6,714 bases of DNA from Phycisphaerales bacterium (GTDB taxonomy: Bacteria > Planctomycetota > Phycisphaerae > Tepidisphaerales > Tepidisphaeraceae), in assembly GCA_028288875.1 (NCBI GenBank), contig JAQGHK010000220.1, forward strand, positions 1-6,714, read 5' to 3'. Both the position numbers and the translations under genes were made by a program. How positions within the stretch are numbered: position 1 is the first letter of the stretch; each line of letters begins with the position of its first letter. Below are positions 1 through 6,131 of the stretch, one piece after another. A model generated the notes under the pieces. That model was given only the letters and a program-made list of their open reading frames with translations, was not told where the DNA came from and did not search any database.

Positions 1-654
1 TTACTCGTCGATGATCATCCCATTCTGCGCCAGGGATTGGCCCGGCTGATCGACAGTGAACCCAACCTGCACGTCTGCGCCGAGGCCGAGAACGCCGACG
101 AGGCCGTCGCCGCGGCCGAGGCGCAGCGGCCGGCGCTGGCGATCGTCGATCTGTCGCTCGGCACGAAGCCGAATGTCGACCTGATCAAGCAGTTGCGCGA
201 CCGCGTGCCGGGCCTGCGGGTGCTGGTGCTGTCGATGCACGAAGAATCGCTCTGGGCCGCGCGCGTGCTGCAGGCCGGCGCGTGCGGGTACGTGATGAAA
301 CAGGAAAGCCCGCGCGTGCTGATTTCCCGCGTGCAACAGGCCCTCCGCGGCGAGACGGCCGTCAGTGAAAGCGTGTCATCCGCCCTGCTCAAGCAGCTCA
401 CCTGGGACCGCACCGCCACCGCCGCGCGCCCCACCGGCGAAGAAAGCCTCGGCGACCGAGAACTCCAAGTGCTACACCTGATCGGCCAAGGGAAAAGCAC
501 GCGCGATATCGCCGCCGAGCTTCACATCAGCGTAAAAACGGTGGATGCCCACCGCGAACACATCAAGCGCAAGCTAGGCTTGAGCACGGCCGCGGAACTC
601 ATTCGCCATGCCGTCCTGAAAGTCGAACGCGACGGCGCGGCCAACGCCCATTAA
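1..654 (+). CDS. NarL/FixJ-family response regulator (5' end cut by window)
   Basis: This is a two-component transcription regulator: a sensor kinase phosphorylates the receiver domain, which then controls DNA binding by the C-terminal helix-turn-helix. The frame is open from base 1 and begins LLVDDHPILRQG, so the true start lies a few codons upstream. The TTG at 37 is internal, because starting there would remove the acidic pocket. In the 217 visible residues the receiver covers about 1-120, with acidic pair D4-D5, phospho-acceptor D50 (IVDLSLG), switch serine S78 (VLSMHEE) and conserved lysine K100 (GYVMK). After a short linker, about 150-205 form a LuxR-type HTH (LGDRELQVLHLIGQG, then STRDIAAELHISVKTVDAHR). 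All key receiver residues are present, so it should be phosphorylatable. The partner kinase is not in the window and the target genes are unknown. The next gene starts 108 bp downstream on the same strand, but nothing shows co-transcription. Confidence 0.95.
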   Translation, partial: LLVDDHPILRQGLARLIDSEPNLHVCAEAENADEAVAAAEAQRPALAIVDLSLGTKPNVDLIKQLRDRVPGLRVLVLSMHEESLWAARVLQAGACGYVMKQESPRVLISRVQQALRGETAVSESVSSALLKQLTWDRTATAARPTGEESLGDRELQVLHLIGQGKSTRDIAAELHISVKTVDAHREHIKRKLGLSTAAELIRHAVLKVERDGAANAH

Positions 655-714
655 CGTGGCCGACGAGCCGCGCTTCTGGCAAAATACGGCGACGAAGAAC
701 GCGGCACGCGCAAT

Positions 715-726
715 CTTTATGTAAAG
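715..726. repeat. small AT-rich dyad CTTTA-TG-TAAAG upstream of the delta-60 gene
   Basis: The 108-bp gap between the response regulator and the delta-60 protein contains a perfect 5-bp inverted repeat with a 2-nt centre, about 37 bases before the ATG at 763. It is the most AT-rich part of this gap and could be an operator or part of a promoter. It is short enough to be chance. No convincing -35/-10 pair and no Shine-Dalgarno sequence were found here. Confidence 0.25.
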
Positions 727-762
727 TTTGCCGTTCGGCGGGGTCCGTGAAGTAAACACCTC

Positions 763-2334
763 ATGCTCAACACACTCGAAGCCTTGGAAGGCCGCCAACT
801 CATGGCGGCGGGTACGCTGGACACCTCCTTCGGAACCGCCGGCACGGCGTCGGTTCGCGTTCAACAAGTCGGGGCCAATGCCGCGGCGACCACCCCAGTT
901 CTGATGCGCGTCGATGCCTCCGGCCGCACCGTTACGCTCACCGAATCCTCCGGCGTCATCAACCTCACCCGCCTTACGGCGGACGGCACGCCGGACGCTC
1001 GCTTTGCCGCCGCGACGAACAACGAAATTGACATCGCCAATGCCGGCGACAAGCCGGTTAAGTTGTGGATCGACGGCAGCAATCGCATCTACGTGCTGCT
1101 GGATTCGGTGCTCACGCGATACAAGTCCTCGGGCAAGATTGACCGCAGCTTTGGCAACCGCGGCCATGTCGTGCCGAGTGCGAACAGTGATGCATACCTC
1201 GTCGGCGACTTCGCCTTGGCGCAGGGCGGCAGCGTCTATTTCAACGGCGAAGCGGCCTTCGATGACGGCGAAGGCAGCATGGCTGTTGTTCGATATACGT
1301 CGGCCGGCCAGTTGGATACGTCCTTCGGCACCAACGGCGTCTACACCGCGCCGGCCGTGCCGATCCGCGCGAGCTTCAATGTCGGAACGCCGACGATCAA
1401 CGTCACCGGCGATTTCATCCGCGTGCTGGCCGACGGCTCGATCGTCGCGGCCGGCAAAGTGGAGATCGATGAACGCAGCGAGAGCGGCTTCGTCCCCCGC
1501 CAGACGGGTGTGGAGACCGTGAAGTTCACGTCGAAGGGGCAGGTCGACACCACCTATAACCGGCACGGGATCAGCGCCTACACGATCAACGCGACCGATC
1601 TTGTACCGGCCACGTCGTACCCCGTGGGCATCCGCAGCGACGGCTCGATCGTGACCTACAACCATTTGTCGTCGACGAGTGCGATGAACTTCACGCTCGA
1701 CGCCACCGGCCACTACGGCGGGTTTGTCGATTTCGGCACGGTCCTGAGCCACGCGCAATTCATTCGCCAAAGCGACGGCCGTGAGATCATCGTCGATACG
1801 GATAATCAGACGCTCGTCCGCGTGAACGACGATGACACACCCGACAACGCATTCAATGGCGGCGAGGCCATTACCGGCGTTTCAGCGGCGACGGTTGGTG
1901 CCGATGGCAGCATCATCTACGGCCTGACCGGTCGCAATGCGATGGACGCAAAGTTTTATGTTCGACGCGTCTTCGGCAGCGAAGGCCCCGCCGGACGGCT
2001 CGTGCCAACGACGCTCGTCGCCCCCGGCAGTGAGCTGCCGTTCCGGGTCGTGTTCCGCGACGACGATGGCGTAAGTGCCAGCAGCATCACCTCCCAGGTT
2101 CTCCGCATCATCAGCCCCGACGGCACGGCGACTCGGCCGATTCTGACGGGTGTCAGCGAAGCCAACGGCAACGTGGTGGCCGACTTCACCTATCGCCCCG
2201 CGGATCGGAAACTGAACGCCGATGACAACGGCGTTTATCTCGTCCGCCTCTTGGGCGGCCGGGCGCTGGATATTCATGGAAATGCGGCCGATGCGCGAAC
2301 GTTGGGATCGTTGGCGATCACGATCGAAGCCTAA
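763..2334 (+). CDS. delta-60 repeat protein with planctomycete LE-x-R-type N-terminus
   Basis: Protein of 523 residues, probably exported or surface-associated; its molecular function is unknown. The N-terminus MLNTLEALEGRQLMAA resembles the LEPR-xLL-type motif that opens many planctomycete secreted proteins. It has no classical hydrophobic signal peptide. Delta-60-type repeat units (consensus near G-x-L-D-x-S-F-G-x-x-G) occur at residues 17-31 (GTLDTSFGTAGTASV), 75-89, 124-137 (GKIDRSFGNRGHVV), 182-195 (GQLDTSFGTNGVYT), 259-272 and, degenerate, 358-371. The companion strand motif (A/S)DGSI(V/I) appears at 223, 292 and 380. Such repeats are expected to build a beta-propeller-like fold. Residues about 412-523 are different: a probable beta-sandwich tail with no repeat units. 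The ATG is fixed by an in-frame TGA at 748-750 and by the N-terminal motif; no clear Shine-Dalgarno precedes it. There is no C-terminal sorting signal, dockerin or transmembrane helix. Family identity is fairly sure; location and role are inferred. Confidence 0.88.
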   Translation: MLNTLEALEGRQLMAAGTLDTSFGTAGTASVRVQQVGANAAATTPVLMRVDASGRTVTLTESSGVINLTRLTADGTPDARFAAATNNEIDIANAGDKPVKLWIDGSNRIYVLLDSVLTRYKSSGKIDRSFGNRGHVVPSANSDAYLVGDFALAQGGSVYFNGEAAFDDGEGSMAVVRYTSAGQLDTSFGTNGVYTAPAVPIRASFNVGTPTINVTGDFIRVLADGSIVAAGKVEIDERSESGFVPRQTGVETVKFTSKGQVDTTYNRHGISAYTINATDLVPATSYPVGIRSDGSIVTYNHLSSTSAMNFTLDATGHYGGFVDFGTVLSHAQFIRQSDGREIIVDTDNQTLVRVNDDDTPDNAFNGGEAITGVSAATVGADGSIIYGLTGRNAMDAKFYVRRVFGSEGPAGRLVPTTLVAPGSELPFRVVFRDDDGVSASSITSQVLRIISPDGTATRPILTGVSEANGNVVADFTYRPADRKLNADDNGVYLVRLLGGRALDIHGNAADARTLGSLAITIEA

Positions 2335-2362
2335 GGAAAGCTGTTGCAGGCGTCCGAACTTT
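2335..2362. other. 28-bp gap between convergent genes, no terminator seen
   Basis: The delta-60 gene (+) and the glycosyltransferase gene (-) end only 28 bp apart. I see no GC-rich hairpin with a T-run in either direction. Termination is therefore either Rho-dependent or occurs inside the opposing gene. Confidence 0.5.
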
Positions 2363-3685
2363 TTAGAGTTCCAGCACAGGCTTGTCCTTGCGGATTTCCA
2401 GCACGCCTTCGACGTTGCGTTCATCAAGCGCTGCGGTTGAACCGCCTGCTGCGAGGCTGGTGGTCTGGCTGACGACGTCGCGCTCGTGCACCAGGCCCAT
2501 CTTGTAGGCCGCGACGATGACACTGCCGAAGAGCACCATGTAGAATGCCAGGGCGTACCGCGTGCGGACATACACCATGCCGACGCCGCAGAGGACGAAG
2601 AACAGCGTCAGGGCATAGCTGACCAGCACCGCCTGCTTCACGCTCAGGCCGCGGGCGACGAGCTGGTGGTGAAAGTGATGGCGGTCGGCGGAAAAGAAGC
2701 TTCGGCCGGCCACATATCGCCGGGCGAAGGCCAAGCCCGTATCCAGCACCGGCAGCGCGAACATCACCATGCCGGCCAGCAGCCATTTGGCGTTCAGTTC
2801 GCCCAGCAGCAGGATCATCAGGGCACAGAAAAAGCCCAGGAACATGCTGCCAGTGTCGCCCATGAAAATGCTGGCGGGATTGAAGTTGTAAGGCACGAAA
2901 CCCAGAATCGCGCCTAGCAGCGCTAGGGCCACGACCAATCGCACGCCTTCACGATTAACGAAGTCGGCGAGCGAGTGCAGGTTGTCGAATGAGCCGTACT
3001 GCTGGGCGATGATGACGGCCAGAAACACGAAGCCCGCGGCGATGATCGCGGTGACGCCGCCGCAAAGGCCGTCCAGGCCGTCCATCAGATTGGAGGCGTT
3101 GCAGCAGAAGATGACCAGGCAGAGCGTCAGAATGCTGCTGGTCGAATAGCTGATGATCGCCGTCGCGATGAGCGGCACGTGCAGACCAGCGTAGATCTCG
3201 ACGCGCATCGCGACGTTTTGAACGAATACGCTGGTGACATTCGTGCCGATACCCTGCGATAAAAGCAGCGCGGCCGCGAGGACCTGGCCGGCGATTTTCA
3301 GGCGCGGCGAGATGTGCTTGAGGTCGTCCCACAGTCCTAGAAGAACAACCGTGAAAGCCGCCACGATGATCGACAGCGGGACATTCAATCGGTCCGCCAC
3401 GCCCGGCAGCAGATGATGCACGCCGACGAACTGCGTGATGGCCATCCCCGCCAGCCACCCGAGGAACACCGCCACGCCGCCCAGGTAGGCCACGGGCTGC
3501 GCGTGCAGCTTTCGGACCAGGTCGGGCTTGTCGACGATGTTGTAGTAGATCGCCACCGACCGCATCACCGGCGTGAAGACGAACGCCACGATGAACGACG
3601 CGTAGAAAACGTAAACGTACGGCGAGAGCACCTGATCGGCGCTGATCGATTCTTTGATGGCTTGAAACGGCTGACTGGTCGGCAT
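2363..3685 (-). CDS. WecA/TagO/MraY-family polyprenyl-phosphate N-acetylhexosamine-1-phosphate transferase
   Basis: Polytopic membrane enzyme of 440 residues. The family moves a sugar-1-phosphate, commonly GlcNAc-1-P from UDP-GlcNAc, onto undecaprenyl phosphate, the first membrane step in making O-antigen, teichoic acid or other cell-surface polysaccharides. Visible family motifs in order: KLHAQPVAYLGGVAVF (59-74), the Mg-binding acidic pair D120-D121 (GLWDDLKHISPRLK), NASNLMDGLDGLCGG (196-210, with D202 and D205), NFNPASIFMGDTGSMFLG (267-284), and LDTGLAFARR then ADRHHFHHQL (314-342), the cytosolic histidine-rich substrate loop. About ten or eleven hydrophobic segments lie between residues 22 and 394. 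A hydrophilic tail of about 45 residues follows, making it longer than E. coli WecA (about 367). The HHFHH motif and the DGLDG form favour the WecA/TagO branch over MraY itself. No other polysaccharide genes are visible, so the exact sugar and pathway are unknown. The ATG is preceded by only a weak purine stretch (GGACG). Confidence 0.93.
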   Translation of the reverse strand: MPTSQPFQAIKESISADQVLSPYVYVFYASFIVAFVFTPVMRSVAIYYNIVDKPDLVRKLHAQPVAYLGGVAVFLGWLAGMAITQFVGVHHLLPGVADRLNVPLSIIVAAFTVVLLGLWDDLKHISPRLKIAGQVLAAALLLSQGIGTNVTSVFVQNVAMRVEIYAGLHVPLIATAIISYSTSSILTLCLVIFCCNASNLMDGLDGLCGGVTAIIAAGFVFLAVIIAQQYGSFDNLHSLADFVNREGVRLVVALALLGAILGFVPYNFNPASIFMGDTGSMFLGFFCALMILLLGELNAKWLLAGMVMFALPVLDTGLAFARRYVAGRSFFSADRHHFHHQLVARGLSVKQAVLVSYALTLFFVLCGVGMVYVRTRYALAFYMVLFGSVIVAAYKMGLVHERDVVSQTTSLAAGGSTAALDERNVEGVLEIRKDKPVLEL

Positions 3686-3890
3686 GGGCGTCCGTCAAGT
3701 CTACCCGCGCCGTTGTGAGCGTGCACGATTAACCGGCGAAGCGCAACGTCCGGAAACGTGCGTCTCAACCGGGGCTATCCCTACGAAGCATTGCGGTGAA
3801 AGCGGCCGAGCAGAAGTAGCCAGACCGACGCGCGCTATCACTGCGATCGCGTGCACTATCGGACCTGCGGCATTGCACCGCCGTAAGGGT

Positions 3891-3896
3891 TTTATA
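3891..3896 (-). promoter_or_regulatory. -10-like TATAAA facing the glycosyltransferase gene
   Basis: Read on the minus strand, this is CAGTATAAA, the mirror image of the dnaG -10 region. It points toward the glycosyltransferase start about 205 bases away, which would give a leader near 200 nt. No good -35 was seen at normal spacing. The symmetry rather than the strength of the match is the reason to list it. Confidence 0.35.
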
Positions 3897-3925
3897 CTGT
3901 CCGCCCAAGGGCAATCCCAGTATAA
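3892..3925. repeat. inverted repeat TTATACTG...CAGTATAA, divergent promoter/operator candidate
   Basis: A perfect 8-bp inverted repeat (3892-3899 and 3918-3925) is separated by 18 bp. The spacer holds a second small dyad (GCCC-AA-GGGC, 3903-3912) whose centre is within 1 bp of the outer one. Each outer arm overlaps a -10-like hexamer facing away from the centre. One regulator bound at the symmetric centre could therefore act on both dnaG and the glycosyltransferase gene. That role is inferred; only the symmetry is seen. Confidence 0.55.
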
Positions 3926-3926
3926 T
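3921..3926 (+). promoter_or_regulatory. consensus -10 box TATAAT for dnaG
   Basis: A perfect TATAAT lies in otherwise GC-rich DNA, 28 bases before the ATG at 3955 and 88 before the ATG at 4015, facing dnaG. No good -35 hexamer is found 16-18 bp upstream (TGTCCG at 17 bp is poor), and there is no extended TG. An activator or an alternative sigma factor may compensate. This is the best -10 match found in the window. Confidence 0.55.
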
Positions 3927-4014
3927 ATGTCCATCAGACCGCAGCACGCCGGGCATGGATGTCCCGCGATCGATTGCAAGGACGCCGGTCGTTCGTACGG
4001 GCGTATCTTGCAAC

Positions 4015-5880
4015 ATGTCGGCATTACCTTCCTCCAACTTCAGTGGAAACGCCAGTGGCGTTGACGGCAAAACGCTCGTCCTCCAGGCCGCCGATCTCGT
4101 TGCCATCATCAGCCAGACCGTGAAGCTGACGAAGCGTGGCACCAGCTACGTCGGTCTGTGTCCGTTTCATTCTGAAAAATCGCCAAGCTTCCACGTTCAC
4201 CCGGATCGCGGCTACTTCTACTGCTTCGGCTGCAAGGAAAACGGCAACGCGATCGACTTCGTCATGAAGCGCGACCGCCTGCCGTTCATCGACGCGATGC
4301 GAAGCCTGGCGGATCAGTATCACGTCGAGCTACCCAAGGGCGGCAGCAGCAAGGAAGGCGCGGGCCTTCGCCAATCGCTGCTCGACGCCTGCTCCGCCGC
4401 CGCGACGTTCTTTGAACAGAACCTGCAGAACCCCAAGCTCGGCGGGCCCGCCCGCGAATACCTGGCCAAACGCGGGTTCAACGATGAGACGATCAAACAG
4501 TTCCGCATCGGCCTCGCGCCGGACGGCTGGGATAATCTCGCCGCCTCGCCGCTGATGAAAAAGTTCCGGCCGGAACTGCTGAATCAGGCCGGCCTGCTGA
4601 AGCCCGGCGAAAAGCGGCCCGGCTTTTACGACACGTTCCGCCATCGCCTGATGTTCCCCATCCGCGATGAGGCCGGGCGCGTGATTGCGTTCGGCGGGCG
4701 CGTGATGCCGGGCAATACGTCGCCGGCGAAGTACCTGAACAGCCCGGAAACCCCGCTGTTTTCAAAGTCCAAGGTCGCTTACGGCCTCGATCTCGGCCGG
4801 CAGAAGATCGTTGAGACCAAGACCGTCGCCGTCGTCGAAGGCTACACCGACGTCGTGATGGCCCACCAGTACGGGGCCAGCAACGTTATCAGCGTGCTCG
4901 GCACGGCCCTCACTGAATCGCACGTGAACCTGCTCCGCCGCTTCGCCGGCCGGATCGTGCTGTTGTTCGACGGCGATGCCGCCGGCGATATGGCCGTGCA
5001 GCGGGCGCTGGAACTGTTTCTGACCCAGCCCATCGAGATCGGCATCGCCACCCTGCCGGACGGCGTCGATCCGGACGAATACCTGCTCCAGAACGGCGTC
5101 GAGGCGTTCGACAAGATGCTCGCCACCGCGGAAGACGCCCTGTCGTTTCAATGGAAGCAGCTTTTCCGCGAACTGTCCGCTAATGAGGACGACCTGACGG
5201 CCCGGTCCAAGGCCGTCGAGGCCTACCTGGAACGCCTGTCGGCCGCCCGGGGCAGTGGCCCTGTCGACCCGCTGCGTTGGGGTGCGATTCTGGCGCGCGT
5301 AGCGAAGGTGACGGATATCTCGGCCGAGGACCTGAACCGCCGCTTCCGGGTGGCCAAACCCGCGTTCCAGCGGCCGGCCCAATTCCCTCAACAGAATTCC
5401 GCCCCAGAGGTAAAAATTTCTTCACCGCCCCGGCAGGTCATCCCGGCCAATCGCCAGACGGCCGAGCGGTGGATTCTGGGGGGCTTGCTGCATCGCCCGG
5501 CCGCGTGGCAAGAAATACAGCAAACCATTGCGGTATCAGATTTTATGACCGATTCGCTCCGTCCGCTGGCGGAATGGTATTGGGATCATCAACGGAACGA
5601 AGGTGAGCCCGATCTGGCCGAGGTCATTCGGCTGCTGGATTCGGGGCCGTTAAAAACTTTGGCAATCGAGTTGGCAAGCGAGGCGGACGGGATGAATAAT
5701 CAACAGACGCTCGCAGAAAGCGTCTCTTTTCTCCGTTCGGAGAAGGAGCGGCAGGCCCAGACCAAACATTTGGGCGTGCTGCGGCGTAGTAAGATAGAGC
5801 GTCTCAGTGACGACGTTGAAGTCGACCTCCTCCGGAAGTTCCAAGAGGCGGCCGGCAGTCGTTCCGCAGATAAGTCTTAA
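4015..5880 (+). CDS. dnaG: DNA primase DnaG
   Basis: DnaG synthesises the short RNA primers for lagging-strand and origin replication and works with the DnaB helicase at the fork. From the ATG at 4015 it has 621 residues. The N-terminal CHC2 zinc-binding domain has all four ligands (C49, H52, C70, C73; LCPFHSEKSPSF and YFYCFGCKENGNAIDF). The catalytic core includes YLAKRGF and FPIRDEAGRVIAFGGRV. The TOPRIM metal site is intact: E275 in VVEGYTDVV and D319-G-D321 in LLFDGDAAGD. A proline/glutamine-rich linker leads to an alpha-helical C-terminal region (about 482-621) in the position of the helicase-binding domain. An in-frame ATG at 3955 would add 20 residues. I prefer 4015 because it places the first zinc cysteine near its usual position (about residue 40 in E. 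coli). Neither ATG has a clear Shine-Dalgarno sequence. rpoD follows 251 bp downstream on the same strand, as in the classical macromolecular-synthesis cluster. Confidence 0.97.
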   Translation: MSALPSSNFSGNASGVDGKTLVLQAADLVAIISQTVKLTKRGTSYVGLCPFHSEKSPSFHVHPDRGYFYCFGCKENGNAIDFVMKRDRLPFIDAMRSLADQYHVELPKGGSSKEGAGLRQSLLDACSAAATFFEQNLQNPKLGGPAREYLAKRGFNDETIKQFRIGLAPDGWDNLAASPLMKKFRPELLNQAGLLKPGEKRPGFYDTFRHRLMFPIRDEAGRVIAFGGRVMPGNTSPAKYLNSPETPLFSKSKVAYGLDLGRQKIVETKTVAVVEGYTDVVMAHQYGASNVISVLGTALTESHVNLLRRFAGRIVLLFDGDAAGDMAVQRALELFLTQPIEIGIATLPDGVDPDEYLLQNGVEAFDKMLATAEDALSFQWKQLFRELSANEDDLTARSKAVEAYLERLSAARGSGPVDPLRWGAILARVAKVTDISAEDLNRRFRVAKPAFQRPAQFPQQNSAPEVKISSPPRQVIPANRQTAERWILGGLLHRPAAWQEIQQTIAVSDFMTDSLRPLAEWYWDHQRNEGEPDLAEVIRLLDSGPLKTLAIELASEADGMNNQQTLAESVSFLRSEKERQAQTKHLGVLRRSKIERLSDDVEVDLLRKFQEAAGSRSADKS

Positions 5881-5887
5881 CCGCTTC

Positions 5888-5911
5888 GGCCTGCTTTGTT
5901 TTTGGCAGGCC
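5888..5911 (+). terminator. hairpin just after dnaG, possible terminator or attenuator
   Basis: GGCCTGC (5888-5894) pairs perfectly with GCAGGCC (5905-5911) around a T-rich 10-nt loop, starting 8 bases after the dnaG stop. The T-run is in the loop and not after the stem, so it is not a standard intrinsic terminator. It may protect the dnaG 3' end, mark an RNA-processing site as in the E. coli dnaG-rpoD gap, or act in partial termination. Confidence 0.4.
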
Positions 5912-5920
5912 AAGGTGTCG
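5900..5920 (+). repeat. direct repeat copy 1 (TTTTGGCAGGCC core)
   Basis: This 21-base stretch matches 6061-6081 at 18 positions, with the first 12 bases (TTTTGGCAGGCC) identical. It overlaps the 3' arm of the post-dnaG hairpin. The copies lie 161 bp apart, near the two ends of the dnaG-rpoD spacer. Confidence 0.55.
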
Positions 5921-5947
5921 TATTCGAGTGATTTTCGCGTTCGAGTG
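5918..5947 (+). repeat. tandem 13-nt direct repeat, 17-bp period
   Basis: TCGTATTCGAGTG (5918-5930) and TCGCGTTCGAGTG (5935-5947) differ at two adjacent bases and start 17 bp apart, roughly one and a half helical turns. The pattern looks like paired binding half-sites for a regulator, but it could be chance. No known regulator motif was recognised. Confidence 0.4.
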
Positions 5948-6022
5948 TGAGAGTTTACCGTCGGGAGCACTAAAACCGTTTGAGCCAACGAAGACCGCCG
6001 TTGCGGGTCAGTCCAAATCAGC

Positions 6023-6052
6023 CGGGCAAAAGATCCTAAGTCGATCTTCCCG
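6023..6052 (+). repeat. second hairpin in the dnaG-rpoD spacer
   Basis: AAGATC (6030-6035) pairs with GATCTT (6043-6048) around a 7-nt loop. The stem continues with CGGG (6023-6026) against CCCG (6049-6052) after a 3-nt bulge, giving 10 pairs in all. It lies just upstream of the candidate rpoD promoter. No T-run follows, so termination is uncertain. A cruciform, RNA processing site or operator are alternatives. Confidence 0.4.
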
Positions 6053-6060
6053 TCGCACCC

Positions 6061-6081
6061 TTTTGGCAGGCCTAAGCGTCG
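6061..6081 (+). repeat. direct repeat copy 2 (TTTTGGCAGGCC core)
   Basis: Partner of the copy at 5900-5920. Here the repeat contains the -35-like TTGGCA of the candidate rpoD promoter. The GCAGGCC at 6066-6072 could also pair with GGCCTGC at 5888-5894 in a read-through transcript, as an alternative to the local hairpin after dnaG. Confidence 0.55.
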
Positions 6082-6091
6082 ATCATCTAGT
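6063..6091 (+). promoter_or_regulatory. candidate sigma-70-type promoter for rpoD
   Basis: TTGGCA (6063-6068, five of six against TTGACA) and TCTAGT (6086-6091, four of six against TATAAT) are separated by the ideal 17 bp. A start near 6098 would leave a leader of about 34 bases before the rpoD ATG. It would let the primary sigma factor drive its own gene independently of dnaG. It is a consensus match only. Confidence 0.45.
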
Positions 6092-6131
6092 AAGTTAAAC
6101 GAAGACAACGTCTCCTGAATAGATAAAGATC

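Larger units (their letters stand above)
3686..4014. other. divergent intergenic region between glycosyltransferase and dnaG
   Basis: About 330 bp with no supportable gene. Open frames on both strands here lack any family signature. The first 200 bp (to about 3885) show nothing beyond an isolated GCGATCGC palindrome at 3843-3850. The last part holds a dyad with two opposed -10-like hexamers, listed separately. No rpsU gene is present, although rpsU often precedes dnaG in other bacteria. Bases 3955-4014 could be the start of dnaG if the upstream ATG is used. Confidence 0.6.

Noticed and set aside
667..705. GCCGCG/CGCGGC inverted repeat after the response regulator as a terminator
   Set aside because: The 6-bp stem has a 27-nt loop and no following T-run, which is well within chance for GC-rich DNA.
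574..1770. 398-codon open frame on the minus strand opposite the delta-60 gene
   Set aside because: It is antisense to a gene with clear protein repeats, is Arg/Ala/Val/Gly-rich with no family motif, and is the expected by-product of high GC third positions.
3843..3850. GCGATCGC palindrome (HIP1-like octamer)
   Set aside because: I noticed it only here in the window, and such octamers are common by chance in GC-rich DNA; no repeat pattern supports a function.
3684..4064. Open frames on both strands in the glycosyltransferase-dnaG gap
   Set aside because: They overlap each other and the dnaG start, carry no domain signature, and the -10-like dyad lies inside them.
4762..5391. 209-codon minus-strand frame opposite dnaG
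   Set aside because: It is antisense to the conserved TOPRIM core of primase and has no recognisable motif.
5980..6008. TTGAGC as a -35 for an upstream rpoD promoter
   Set aside because: The sequence 17 bp downstream is GC-rich and has no -10-like hexamer.
5650..6108. 152-codon minus-strand frame across the dnaG end and the spacer
   Set aside because: Half is antisense to dnaG, and the rest covers spacer hairpins and repeats; no protein family was recognised.
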